A stretch of DNA of 64,000 bases from NCBI RefSeq assembly GCF_002112505.1, contig NZ_NEHW01000006.1:62001-126000 (forward strand), given 5' to 3'. Position numbers and translations under genes: made by a program. Within the stretch, counting starts at the first letter, position 1. Each line of letters begins with the position of its first letter. The notes under the pieces were generated by a model. The model was not told where the DNA came from. It saw only the letters and a program-made list of their open reading frames with translations, and searched no databases. The stretch is from Pseudomonas sp. R28(2017) (GTDB lineage: Bacteria > Pseudomonadota > Gammaproteobacteria > Pseudomonadales > Pseudomonadaceae). Of the stretch, positions 39,395 to 47,819 are shown in pieces.

Positions 39395-40564
39395 ATGCAC
39401 AACAACAAGAAAAACCTGCTGCTGCGTGCCGCCCTGATCTACATCGCCGCCACGGCGCTGATCATCATTGGCGTGCAGCCGATCTTCATCGGCCTGCTGG
39501 CCGAACGGCTGAACCTCGACCTGAGCCAGCAAGGCTGGATCCTGTCCAGCGAAATGACCGGCACCTTGCTCGGCAGCCTGTTGCTGCCGTTGCTGGGCCG
39601 GCGCTTCGGTGGCCGCGGCCTGTACCTGGCGGGCGCCTGCGCCGCGCTGGCGCTCAACCTGCTCAGTGCCGCGCTGGATTCACTGGCAGCGCTGGTGCTG
39701 TGCCGGCTGGCGTGCGGCGTTGCCACCGGCGTGCTGTATGCCGGCGCCATCAGCGGGCTGGGGCGCTTGCCCGGGCAGGATCGCTCATATGGATTGTCGT
39801 TGCTGATCCAGACGGCCGTGTTCGCCCTGTACGCCACCTGCATGCCACAGCTGGCGCAGATGATCGGCAATCAAGGCGCCGTGGCCAGCATCGGCTTCTG
39901 GTTCGTGCTGATCGCCCTGGTCGCGCTGGCCATTCCGCAACGGCTGCACCGCGAGGCACCGGTGCCGGTGACCCAGCGTGGCGCAGGCTGTGCCACCCTC
40001 GGGCGCTATGCCCTGCTGGGGATGCTGTGCCTGCAACTGGCGATCTATTGCATCTGGGGCTTTGTCGACCAACTGGCCCGCGGGCGTGGCATCAGCCCGC
40101 TGGATGTCGGCTGGGCATTCGGCCTGGGGATCCTCGGCGGCTTGCCCGGCGGGGCCTTGCCCAGCGTGCTGGGGGCACGGGTGCGGCGTGGGCCGATGAT
40201 CGGCTTCGGCTCACTGCTGGTGCTGCTGTCGATCGTGTTGCTGGCGCGCCATGCAGCGAATGCCGGGCAGCTGTGCGTGGCGCTGTTCCTGATGAACTTT
40301 GGCTGGGTGCTGGCGCTGACCTACTACATGGGCGCCATTGCCACCAACGACCCGCGCGGCACGTTGACGCCCTGGGTGAGCATCCTGCAGGTGGCGGCGG
40401 CGGCGCTGGCCCCGGCGTTCGTGGCCTTGCAGCAGCAGAGCCCTGGGCACGAGGCGATCTTTGTCAGTGCCGGGGTGGCGGTGGTGCTGGGGGTTGTGCT
40501 CAAGTGTATGGCTGGGGTAGCGCAACGCCGACACAGTCGGCCTGCCAACCCCTTCCCACAGTAA
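39395..40564 (+). CDS. MFS transporter of the amidohydrolase operon
   Basis: 389 residues, 12 predicted helices with the MFS loop pattern (LLPLLGRRFGGRGLYLAGAC). ATTGG-rich hydrophobic segments are evenly spaced; no distinguishing substrate motif is seen. It starts 26 bp after the amidohydrolase and ends 18 bp before the dehydrogenase, so all three are probably one transcript and it likely brings in the substrate of the hydrolase. Confidence 0.8.
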   Translation: MHNNKKNLLLRAALIYIAATALIIIGVQPIFIGLLAERLNLDLSQQGWILSSEMTGTLLGSLLLPLLGRRFGGRGLYLAGACAALALNLLSAALDSLAALVLCRLACGVATGVLYAGAISGLGRLPGQDRSYGLSLLIQTAVFALYATCMPQLAQMIGNQGAVASIGFWFVLIALVALAIPQRLHREAPVPVTQRGAGCATLGRYALLGMLCLQLAIYCIWGFVDQLARGRGISPLDVGWAFGLGILGGLPGGALPSVLGARVRRGPMIGFGSLLVLLSIVLLARHAANAGQLCVALFLMNFGWVLALTYYMGAIATNDPRGTLTPWVSILQVAAAALAPAFVALQQQSPGHEAIFVSAGVAVVLGVVLKCMAGVAQRRHSRPANPFPQ

Positions 40565-40582
40565 CTGCCAGGGCCGACCGAC

Positions 40583-41560
40583 ATGCGCATTGCCATTCCC
40601 GATGACTACCAGAACGTGATCCGCTCACTGGACTGCTTCAAGCGCCTGGCGGGGCATGACGTCAGCGTGTTTCACGACAAGCAGCCCGCCTCGCTGGACG
40701 CGCTGGCCGCACGCTTCGCCGACGCCGACGCCCTGGTCCTCACCCGTGAACGCACGCGCATCGATGCTGCCCTGCTCGACCGGCTGCCGAACCTCAAGCT
40801 GATCAGCCAGACCGGCAAGGTCGCCGGCCATCTGGACCTTGAAGCCTGCACCGCCCGCGGCATCGTCGTCACCGAGGGCCGCGGCTCGCCGGTGGCGCCG
40901 GCCGAACTGGCCTGGACACTGATCCTCAATGCCCGGCGCCAGCTGGTGCCGGCGATCGATGCGTTCAGGCAAGGCCAGTGGCAGGTCAACCTGGGCCAGG
41001 CCGTGGCCGGCCAGGTGCTGGGGATCTGGGGCTACGGCAAGATCGGCCAGCGCCTGGCACGCTATGCCCAGGCGTTCGACATGCCGGTGCTGGTGTGGGG
41101 CAGCGAAGGCAGCCGGGCGGCGGCCGAGGCGGATGGGCACCGGGCGGCGACAGCGCGCGAGGCGTTCTTTGCCGAGGCGGACATCGTCAGCCTGAACCTG
41201 CGGCTGTCCGAGCTCACCCGCCACCGGGTGACCTTCGAGGACCTTTCACGGATGAAGCCCGATGCCCTGCTGGTGAACGTCAGCCGCGCCGAACTGGTTG
41301 CTCCGGGGGCCCTGCTCCAGGCACTGGATGCGGGAAGGCCGGGCTTCGCAGCGGTGGATGTGTTCGAGCAAGAACCCGTTCTGGACCCGAGTCATCCCCT
41401 GCTCAGGCATCCGCGTGTGCTGTGTACCCCTCATCTGGGGTATGTAGAAAAGAACGGCTACGAGCTGTACTTCGGTGATGCCTTCGACAATGTGCTGGCA
41501 TTTACCCAGGGCGCGCCGAAGAACGTGGCCAATCCGAGCGCCTTGCACGTGCCTCGCTGA
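40583..41560 (+). CDS. NAD-dependent D-2-hydroxyacid dehydrogenase
   Basis: 325 residues. The NAD-binding Rossmann motif is VLGIWGYGKIGQRLARYAQA (GxGxxG). The catalytic Arg lies in LLVNVSRAELV, Glu in the VDVFEQEPV region, and His in CTPHLGYVEKNGYE. The N-terminus MRIAIPDDYQ is typical of a branch of SerA-like proteins of unknown substrate. Last gene of the TetR-controlled operon; it may reduce or oxidise the 2-oxo/2-hydroxy acid released by the hydrolase (inference). Confidence 0.87.
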   Translation: MRIAIPDDYQNVIRSLDCFKRLAGHDVSVFHDKQPASLDALAARFADADALVLTRERTRIDAALLDRLPNLKLISQTGKVAGHLDLEACTARGIVVTEGRGSPVAPAELAWTLILNARRQLVPAIDAFRQGQWQVNLGQAVAGQVLGIWGYGKIGQRLARYAQAFDMPVLVWGSEGSRAAAEADGHRAATAREAFFAEADIVSLNLRLSELTRHRVTFEDLSRMKPDALLVNVSRAELVAPGALLQALDAGRPGFAAVDVFEQEPVLDPSHPLLRHPRVLCTPHLGYVEKNGYELYFGDAFDNVLAFTQGAPKNVANPSALHVPR

Positions 41561-41631
41561 CAGCACTTGCAATTACACACCCACGCCGCAACAATGCGAA
41601 CAATTCCCAGTTAGGTTATGGATTGATCTCT

Positions 41632-42132
41632 ATGTCGGCGCTCGATGACGCGGCTATGCACCGGCTGTACAGCGAAAACAGCGGCTGGCTGAAGCACTGG
41701 CTTCGCATGCGCCTGGGCAATGCCGCCGATGCGGCCGACCTGGCCCACGACACCTTCCTGCGGGTGATGACGGCACGCAGCCAACTGCCCATCCGTGAGC
41801 CGCGCAGCTACCTGAGCGCCATCGCCCGCTCGCTGCTGATCGACAAGGTACGCCGCCGCGCCATCGAGCAGGCCTACCTGCAAGCGCTGGCACTGCGCCC
41901 GGAACCGGTCGAAGTGTCGCCGGAAATCCGCCTGTCCATCATCGAAATGCTGGTCACGATCGACAGCGTGCTCGATGAACTGGGTGCGCGCACCCGCGAC
42001 ATCTTCCTTGCCGTGCAACTGGAAGGGCTGACCTATGCGGCGGCGGCGGACCGTTTCGGCGTGTCGGTGACCACGGTGAAGAACCACCTTATCCGCGCCA
42101 TGACCCGCTGCCTGCTGCTGGTCGAGGCCTGA
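41632..42132 (+). CDS. FecI-like ECF sigma factor
   Basis: 166 residues. Region 2 (LYSENSGWLKHWLRMRLGNA, then ADLAHDTFLRVM) and region 4 (AAAADRFGVSVTTVKNHLIR) as in iron-starvation sigma factors FecI, FpvI and PupI. ATG 41632 is preferred over the in-frame TTG 41623. Followed 4 bp later by its FecR-type anti-sigma gene and then the TonB receptor, the standard cell-surface-signalling order. Fur control is expected, but no clear Fur box is seen in the 71-bp upstream gap. Confidence 0.92.
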   Translation: MSALDDAAMHRLYSENSGWLKHWLRMRLGNAADAADLAHDTFLRVMTARSQLPIREPRSYLSAIARSLLIDKVRRRAIEQAYLQALALRPEPVEVSPEIRLSIIEMLVTIDSVLDELGARTRDIFLAVQLEGLTYAAAADRFGVSVTTVKNHLIRAMTRCLLLVEA

Positions 42133-42136
42133 ACCC

Positions 42137-43072
42137 TTGAGGCTCGAAACCCTCGAAGCCGCCGCCACCTGGTACGTGCAGCTCAACGATGGCGCCGCCG
42201 ACCTCGCCCGTGCCCGCGCCTGGCGCCAGTGGCTGGAAGCCAGCCCAGAGCATGCCGCGGCCTGGGCGCGGGTCGAGAAACTGCAGCAACAATGGGCCCT
42301 GCTACCTGCACAGGCGGCACTCAAAGGCCTGGGGGCCGCCCAGGCACAACGCCGTGACGTGCTCAAGGTGCTCGGCCTGCTGCTGGCCATGGGCGGCGGC
42401 AGCTGGCTGGCGGCCGAGCAGGTGCCTTATCGCGCCTTGCTCGCCCAGCAACGCACGGGCACGGGCGAACGGCGTTCGCTACAGCTGGAGGACGGGTCCA
42501 GGTTGGCCTTGAACGTCGATACCGCGCTGGACGTGCGCTTTGACACGAAACTGCGCACGATCCAGCTGTATGGCGGCGAAATGCTGCTCAGCGCATCCCG
42601 GGACCTGCAGCAGCGGCCTTTCATCGTGCATACGCAAGACGGCAGCATCGTTGCCTGGGACGCTGAATTCAGCGTGCGCAAACTGCCCGAGCAAACCCGC
42701 GTCGGCGTGCTCCAGGCTGGCGTCGAAGTGCGCTCGCAGCACCACCTCGAGCGCCCGCTGCAACTGCAGCCAGGGCAACAGGTCAGCTTCGATCGCGATC
42801 ACATCGACACTGTCCAGGCGGTGCCCGCGGACTCGACGGCCTGGCAGCACGGCATGCTCAGCGTCAATGACTGGCGCCTGGGCGACTTCATCGAAGAACT
42901 GGGGCGTTACCGGCCCGGCGTGCTGCGCTGTGCCCCGTCGATTCGCGCGCTGAGCATTTCCGGCGCGTTCCGCATCGACGATACCGACATTGCCCTGGCC
43001 AACCTCGACCGGACCCTGCCCGTGCGGGTGCGTTACCTGAGCCGCTTCTGGGTGAGTGTGGAGCCTGCCTGA
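42137..43072 (+). CDS. FecR-like anti-sigma / sigma regulator
   Basis: 311 residues. N-terminal cytoplasmic part with the W-rich DUF4880 motif (EAAATWYVQLNDGAADLARA, then WRQWLEASPEHAAAWARVE), a transmembrane helix (VLKVLGLLLAMGGGSWLAA, ~77-95) and a periplasmic FecR domain (ERRSLQLEDGSRLALNVDTA, GEMLLSASRD) with a C-terminal STN-interacting part. It carries signal from the receptor to the sigma factor. The start is TTG 42137 (GAGG ~9 nt upstream); no in-frame ATG or GTG gives the conserved N-terminus. Confidence 0.9.
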   Translation: MRLETLEAAATWYVQLNDGAADLARARAWRQWLEASPEHAAAWARVEKLQQQWALLPAQAALKGLGAAQAQRRDVLKVLGLLLAMGGGSWLAAEQVPYRALLAQQRTGTGERRSLQLEDGSRLALNVDTALDVRFDTKLRTIQLYGGEMLLSASRDLQQRPFIVHTQDGSIVAWDAEFSVRKLPEQTRVGVLQAGVEVRSQHHLERPLQLQPGQQVSFDRDHIDTVQAVPADSTAWQHGMLSVNDWRLGDFIEELGRYRPGVLRCAPSIRALSISGAFRIDDTDIALANLDRTLPVRVRYLSRFWVSVEPA

Positions 43073-43098
43073 ACCGCCCGTGGAAAAAACTTCACTGC

Positions 43099-43125
43099 GA
43101 AACTTGCTGATTTCGATTCTCGTCC
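43099..43125 (+). promoter_or_regulatory. possible ECF-type promoter of the TonB receptor gene
   Basis: GAAACT at 43099-43104 and CGTCC at 43121-43125 are spaced by 16 bp, resembling the -35/-10 of promoters read by iron-starvation sigma factors (GnAA... and CGTC). They lie 60 bp upstream of the receptor start, between fecR and the receptor gene. Confidence 0.35.
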
Positions 43126-43184
43126 GTCCCTGACACAAGCCGCGACGACAGCGACTTTCTGCCATGACACGGAAGGATCACGCA

Positions 43185-45674
43185 ATGCCCCATGTACACC
43201 CCACCCCAGCCCGCACACTGAGCCAGGCCGTGCGCCGGGTGCTGCTCGGCCTGTCCCTGGCCAGCACCGCCGGTTTGCTGCTGATGCCCGGCAACGCCAC
43301 GGCCCAGAGCCAGACCACTTTCCATGTGGCCGCCGGGCCACTGGCCAATGCCATCACCCAGTTCGGGGTGCAGGCCGGCGTTACTGTTTCGTTCGCTACC
43401 GAACAGGCACGTCACCTGACCAGCAATGGCCTGGAGGGCAGCTACAGCATCGACGAAGGCCTTGCCCGCTTGCTCGGCAACAGCGGCCTGCAGGCCCGGC
43501 GCCTCGGCAACGTGGGTTATGTGCTGGTACCGGCCAGCGATGGCGCGGCGATGGAGCTCGGGCCCTTGAACATCGATGCCAACCGGCTCGATGCAACCAG
43601 TGAAGGCACCCAGTCGTACACCGCCCGCGCAGTGACCATCGGCAAAGGCGTGCATACGCTGAAGGAAACGCCACAGGCGGTCACCGTGATGACCCGCAAG
43701 ATGCTTGACGACCAGAACCTCAACACCCTCGAACAGGTGCTGGACAAGACCCCAGGCATCACCGTGTACGACTCGCCCATGGGCGGCAAGTACTTCTACT
43801 CGCGTGGCTTCAACCTCGACGGCCAGTACCAGTACGACGGCGTGCCGCTGGACGTGGGTGGCAACTACGTGCAAGCCAACAGCTTCTCCAGCGACATGGC
43901 GTTCTATGACCGGGTCGAAGTGCTCAAGGGGGCGGCCGGCATGATGAAAGGCTCCGGATCATCCGCTGGCGGCGTGAACTTTGTACGCAAGCGCGGCCAG
44001 GAACAGGCCACCACCAGCCTGACCCTGTCCGCCGGCACCTGGGACAACTACCGCAGCCAGGTCGACGTCGGCGGCCCGCTGAACGATTCGGGCAGCGTGC
44101 GCGGCCGCGCCGTGGCAGCCGTGCAGGATCGCCAGTACTTCTACGACCATGCCAACCGCCAGGATCAGGTGTACTACGGCGCCCTCGACTGGGATGTGAC
44201 ACCCGACACCACCCTGGGCGTAGGCCTGGCCTATGAAGATGTCGATGCCTCGCCCTGCTACCACGGCCTGCCGCGCTACGCCGACGGCAGCGACCTCAAG
44301 CTGTCGCGCTCCACCTGCCTGGGTGCCAGCTGGAACAGCCTGCAAAGCCAGCGCGTCACCGGCTTCGCCGACCTCAAGCATTATTTCAACGATGACTGGT
44401 CGTTGAACTTCGCCTCGGTCTACACCCATAACGACCAGGACATCGAGTACGGCTATGCCGAAGGTACGGTCCCGGTCGGTGCCGGCAGCGCCAGCATGAA
44501 ACGCTACGCCGGCAACTTCGACTACGACCAGACCGATTACGGCTTCGATAGCTATGTCGATGGCAAATTCGAAGCCTTCGGCCTGCAGCACGAGGTGATC
44601 ATCGGTGCCAACGCCAGCCGCCAGAAGACCCACGACTATTTCGCCCTGATGTCACTGAGCGGCAGCCAGAACCCCTTCGATCCGTCGGCGAACTTCCCCC
44701 ACCCGTCCTCGGCAGATTATCGGGTCAACCCGATCCGCGGTGGCAGCGAGCCGACCGACTCCACCACCACCCAATACGGCACCTACGCCAACCTGCGCCT
44801 GAAACTGGCAGAGCCGTTGACCTTGGTGCTCGGTGCGCGGGTGAGCGGGTACCGCAACAAGAGCGACTCGTACACCCAGGCCTACGATTACTGGGTGCAC
44901 AATCGCAGCGAGGAAAACGGCCAGGTCACGCCGTTCGCCGCCGTACTCTACGACCTCAACCCGCAATGGACCGCCTACGCCAGCTACGCCGACATCTTCC
45001 AGCCACAGAGCAACCTGGTAGACGCCCAGGGCCAGGCCCTGCAGCCGAAGACCGGCGCCAACTACGAAATCGGCATCAAGGGAGAACTGCTCGATGGCGC
45101 TCTGAACACCTCGTTCAACCTGTTCCGCACCGTCGAAGAACACCGCGCCGAAACCGACTACAACGACACCTGCCTGGGCTCGGGCGACGGCTATTGCTAC
45201 ACCGACAGCGGCAAGGTGCGCGCCCAGGGCTTCGAGGCCGAGATCAGCGGCGCGCCGGTCGAACGCCTGCAACTGCTGGCCGGGTACACCTACACCCAGA
45301 CCAAGTACCTGAAGACCCTCAACGACACCGACCCGACCGAGCTGACCTTCACCTCCAGTTTCATTCCGCGGCACATGCTCAAGGTCTGGGGGGATTACCA
45401 GCTGGACGGCGCACTGGAACGCTGGACGCTGGGCGCCGGGCTGAACAGCCAGAGCGAGAACTTCCGCAAGACCGGCAGTACCCAGGTGGTCCAGCCGGGC
45501 TACACCGTGTGGAACGGCCGCGTGCAGTACCGCATCGACCCGCACTGGACCGTCGCGCTCAACGGCAACAACCTGTTCGACAAGAAGTACTACGCCACCA
45601 TCGGTGCACCCGCGTGGGGTAACTTCTATGGCGAACCGCGCAACTTCATGGTCACCCTGCAAGGCACGTTCTAA
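43185..45674 (+). CDS. TonB-dependent siderophore-type receptor with STN signalling domain
   Basis: 829 residues. Signal peptide (to about AQSQTT), STN secretin/TonB domain (~30-110: FHVAAGPLANAITQFGVQAG, GLEGSYSIDEGLARLLGNSG), plug domain (HTLKETPQAVTVMTRKMLDD; EVLKGAAGMMKGSGSSAGGV) and a 22-strand barrel ending in Phe (FMVTLQGTF). The STN domain plus sigma/anti-sigma genes upstream mean it both imports a ferric siderophore and signals its presence. AAGGA lies 9 nt before ATG 43185; the earlier ATG at 43164 has none. No siderophore biosynthesis gene is near, so it probably takes up a xenosiderophore. The ligand is unknown. Confidence 0.93.
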   Translation: MPHVHPTPARTLSQAVRRVLLGLSLASTAGLLLMPGNATAQSQTTFHVAAGPLANAITQFGVQAGVTVSFATEQARHLTSNGLEGSYSIDEGLARLLGNSGLQARRLGNVGYVLVPASDGAAMELGPLNIDANRLDATSEGTQSYTARAVTIGKGVHTLKETPQAVTVMTRKMLDDQNLNTLEQVLDKTPGITVYDSPMGGKYFYSRGFNLDGQYQYDGVPLDVGGNYVQANSFSSDMAFYDRVEVLKGAAGMMKGSGSSAGGVNFVRKRGQEQATTSLTLSAGTWDNYRSQVDVGGPLNDSGSVRGRAVAAVQDRQYFYDHANRQDQVYYGALDWDVTPDTTLGVGLAYEDVDASPCYHGLPRYADGSDLKLSRSTCLGASWNSLQSQRVTGFADLKHYFNDDWSLNFASVYTHNDQDIEYGYAEGTVPVGAGSASMKRYAGNFDYDQTDYGFDSYVDGKFEAFGLQHEVIIGANASRQKTHDYFALMSLSGSQNPFDPSANFPHPSSADYRVNPIRGGSEPTDSTTTQYGTYANLRLKLAEPLTLVLGARVSGYRNKSDSYTQAYDYWVHNRSEENGQVTPFAAVLYDLNPQWTAYASYADIFQPQSNLVDAQGQALQPKTGANYEIGIKGELLDGALNTSFNLFRTVEEHRAETDYNDTCLGSGDGYCYTDSGKVRAQGFEAEISGAPVERLQLLAGYTYTQTKYLKTLNDTDPTELTFTSSFIPRHMLKVWGDYQLDGALERWTLGAGLNSQSENFRKTGSTQVVQPGYTVWNGRVQYRIDPHWTVALNGNNLFDKKYYATIGAPAWGNFYGEPRNFMVTLQGTF

Positions 45675-45687
45675 GGGTTGGCACGGC

Positions 45688-46131
45688 TCAGGCCTTGTCA
45701 GGCAAGGCCATATGCAACAACGGGAACGGCCGCCCTTCGCCGTCCAGCGGCGAACGCCCGGTCTGCACGAAGCCGTAATGGCGGTAGAAGCCCACTGCCT
45801 GCGGATTCTGCTCGTTCACGTCAACACTCAGGGTATCGCGCGTATCACGGCAGAAATCCAGCAACGCACGACCAATGCCCTGACCGCGCCGGTCGGGGTC
45901 GATGAAGAGCATTTCCACATGGTTTTCATTGAGTCCGATAAAGCCCAGCGGCTTGTCGTCGGGGACGACCGCCACCCATAGCTCGACGGCAGGCAGGTAG
46001 ACATCGCGCAGTTGCGGCAGCAGCGCGTCGATGTCGGATGCCTGCAGGAAGTGATGCGTCGCGCGCACAGCGCGCAGCCAGATGTCGATCAGCATTGGGT
46101 GGTCGGCAGCGATGGCTTGGCGAATGATCAT
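45688..46131 (-). CDS. GNAT N-acetyltransferase (YjaB-like)
   Basis: 147 residues of the GNAT fold. The acetyl-CoA pyrophosphate loop is DRRGQGIGRALLDF; the beta-bulge strand and tail VNEQNPQAVGFYRHYGFVQT follow. The N-terminus IIRQAIAADHPMLIDIWLRA and length match E. coli YjaB (147). The acceptor is unknown. It is convergent with the TonB receptor gene, 13 bp apart, so the two must terminate close to each other. Confidence 0.87.
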   Translation of the reverse strand: MIIRQAIAADHPMLIDIWLRAVRATHHFLQASDIDALLPQLRDVYLPAVELWVAVVPDDKPLGFIGLNENHVEMLFIDPDRRGQGIGRALLDFCRDTRDTLSVDVNEQNPQAVGFYRHYGFVQTGRSPLDGEGRPFPLLHMALPDKA

Positions 46132-46194
46132 GAACGCTTCCTGATTGGTCCGATGCAGGATTATCGATGCGCCTGGCCTTGCCGGTAAAGCGGG

Positions 46195-46983
46195 TTACTG
46201 CGCTGGCGCCTGCTCCTGAGCGGCGGCACCGAACGACACGTAGTACGCCAGGCCGACGAAGATCGCCCCGCCCACCGCATTGCCCAGGAACACCGCGACC
46301 AGGTTGTGCACCAGCGCCTCCCAGCTCAGGTAGCCGGCAAAGATCGCGGCCGGGATCAGGAACATGTTGGCCACCACGTGCTGGAAGCCGATGGCGACGA
46401 ACGCCATGATCGGGAACCAGATGCCGAGGATCTTGCCGCTCATTTCACGGCTGGCATAGGCCAGCCATACCGCCAGGCACACCAGCCAGTTGCAGCCGAT
46501 GCCGGAGACGAAGGCATGGACGAAATCGGCGCTGGCCTTGCTGGTGGCGGCGGCCACGGTCTTGTCCAGGTAGGCGCCTTCGGTCAGGCCGAGCAGGTGG
46601 CCGAAGAAGTAGGCCACGAACAGCGCACCCAGCAGGTTGGCCAGGGTCACCAGCAGCCAGTTGCGCGCCACGGCCGCCAGGCGGATGCGCCCGGCGAACA
46701 TGGCCAAGGGCAGGCTCATCATGTTGCCGGTGAGCAGCTCGCCGCCTGCAAGGATCACCAGGATCAGGCCGATGGGAAACACCGCGGCACCGAGCAGGTT
46801 GCCCAGCGAAGCCCACTGCCCGGGAATCATCGCGCTGACATGGATGGCCAGGATGAAGCCCATGGAGATGAAGCCGCCGGCGAGGAAACCGAGGATGAGC
46901 AGCGCGCGGGTGGGCAATTGGGCTTTCTTGGTACCGGCCTCGATGACGAGCTCGGTGATCCGGGAGGGGGCATTGACAGACAT
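46195..46983 (-). CDS. formate/nitrite transporter family channel (FocA/NirC)
   Basis: 262 residues with six helices of the FNT pentameric channel. Key features: GGFISMGFILAIHVSAM, GNMMSLPLAMFAGRIR after helix 3 and IGCNWLVCLAVWLAYASREM with the conserved Asn and nearby His residues (FQHVVANMFLIP). It moves formate, nitrite or hydrosulfide. ATG 46983 (MSVNAPS) is chosen; an upstream start at 47028 would add 15 residues. No formate dehydrogenase or nitrite reductase gene is adjacent, so the anion cannot be named. Confidence 0.9.
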   Translation of the reverse strand: MSVNAPSRITELVIEAGTKKAQLPTRALLILGFLAGGFISMGFILAIHVSAMIPGQWASLGNLLGAAVFPIGLILVILAGGELLTGNMMSLPLAMFAGRIRLAAVARNWLLVTLANLLGALFVAYFFGHLLGLTEGAYLDKTVAAATSKASADFVHAFVSGIGCNWLVCLAVWLAYASREMSGKILGIWFPIMAFVAIGFQHVVANMFLIPAAIFAGYLSWEALVHNLVAVFLGNAVGGAIFVGLAYYVSFGAAAQEQAPAQ

Positions 46984-47342
46984 TTCGGTAACTCGAACGC
47001 AGGGACGACGGACCACGCCCAGGGGCATGCCGGAAGTCGGGAATTTACGGATTGCGGGGGTGCGACAGAGGGGGTTCAGGGGGTAGGCAAAACAGGGGGT
47101 CTCTGGGGCTGCTACGAAGAGCCGCGCACGTTACTGAGGCAGAATGTCGCAGTCAAATTGATAGGGTGGATGGGTTGATAGATGGGGTCGATCAGGGGTG
47201 TTTGCCTCAACACCTTCAGCGCCTGTGAGATCGAGCGCCGCCCGCGCGGCGCTCGATCTCACAGGCGCTGAAGGTGTTGAGGCAAACAATTGCGCGAAAC
47301 GGGTTACACTGCCCGCCGTCATGGAAGCCGACAGGACAAGGA
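46984..47342. other. 359-bp intergenic region holding a large palindrome
   Basis: Gap between the divergent FNT gene and the 158-aa membrane protein gene. Apart from the 90-bp inverted repeat described separately, I see no protein with a credible start. Two short opposite-strand frames (47131-47322 and 47198-47452) share an N-terminal part only because both run through the palindrome. G-runs (GGGGGTGCGACAGAGGGGGT) occur at about 47050-47075. Confidence 0.5.
47199..47288. repeat. perfect 43-bp inverted repeat (long palindrome)
   Basis: Arms 47199-47241 and 47246-47288 are exactly complementary over 43 nt with only a 4-nt loop (CCGC). The arm begins TGTTTGCCTCAACACCTTCA and ends in GAGCGCCGCC. 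It is not the REP sequence seen elsewhere in the window. There is no T-run after it, so it may be a repeat element, a protein-binding site or a very strong hairpin; it lies 55 bp before the start of a three-gene operon. Confidence 0.9.
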
Positions 47343-47819
47343 ATGCTCTTCTCTTCTACAGCGCAGGTGCGCCGCGCCTGGGTGCGCTGGGTGCAAGCCG
47401 CAGCGCTGATGCATCTGCTGATAGGCCTGGGCCTGACCTGGGCCGGCCATAGCCCGCTGCTGGGCACCTACCAACTGAGCATCGAGCAGGCCTTCTGGGG
47501 CCAGGCAGCGCCAGCGCCTGCCCGTGAGCAGCAGGTGTGGTGGCTGGCGCTGTTCGGCGCCACCTTGCAAAGCTACTCACTGTACATGCTCGGCCTGATC
47601 CATCTGGGCGACCGTCTGCGCAGCCACAGCGCCTGGGCCTGGCTGGCATTCGGCATCGTGCTGTGGGCACCGCAGGACATGCTGGTGTCGTTGCAGGCCG
47701 GGATGTGGTCGCACCTGGTCATCGATGGCCTGGCCCTGCTCGCCCTGCTGCCGCCGCTGCTGTGGCTGTATCGCCACGACCGCCCCACCCCCACTTTGAA
47801 AGGACTTGAACGTGGCTGA
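47343..47819 (+). CDS. small four-helix membrane protein, first gene of the hydrolase-swivel operon
   Basis: 158 residues with about four predicted helices (LMHLLIGLGLTWAG; WWLALFGATLQSYSLYMLGL; WAWLAFGIVLWAPQDMLVSL; HLVIDGLALLALLPPLLWLY). I recognise no family. ATG 47343 has AGGACAAGGA upstream; the frame is open back to 47274 through the palindrome arm, but that part is unlikely to be coding. Its 3' end overlaps the next gene by 8 bp, so the two are translationally coupled and probably act together at the inner membrane. Confidence 0.72.
   Translation: MLFSSTAQVRRAWVRWVQAAALMHLLIGLGLTWAGHSPLLGTYQLSIEQAFWGQAAPAPAREQQVWWLALFGATLQSYSLYMLGLIHLGDRLRSHSAWAWLAFGIVLWAPQDMLVSLQAGMWSHLVIDGLALLALLPPLLWLYRHDRPTPTLKGLERG

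Noticed and set aside
47131..47452. Two opposite frames with the same N-terminal peptide
   Set aside because: Both read through the arms of the palindrome, which explains the identity. Neither has a ribosome-binding site or further homology.
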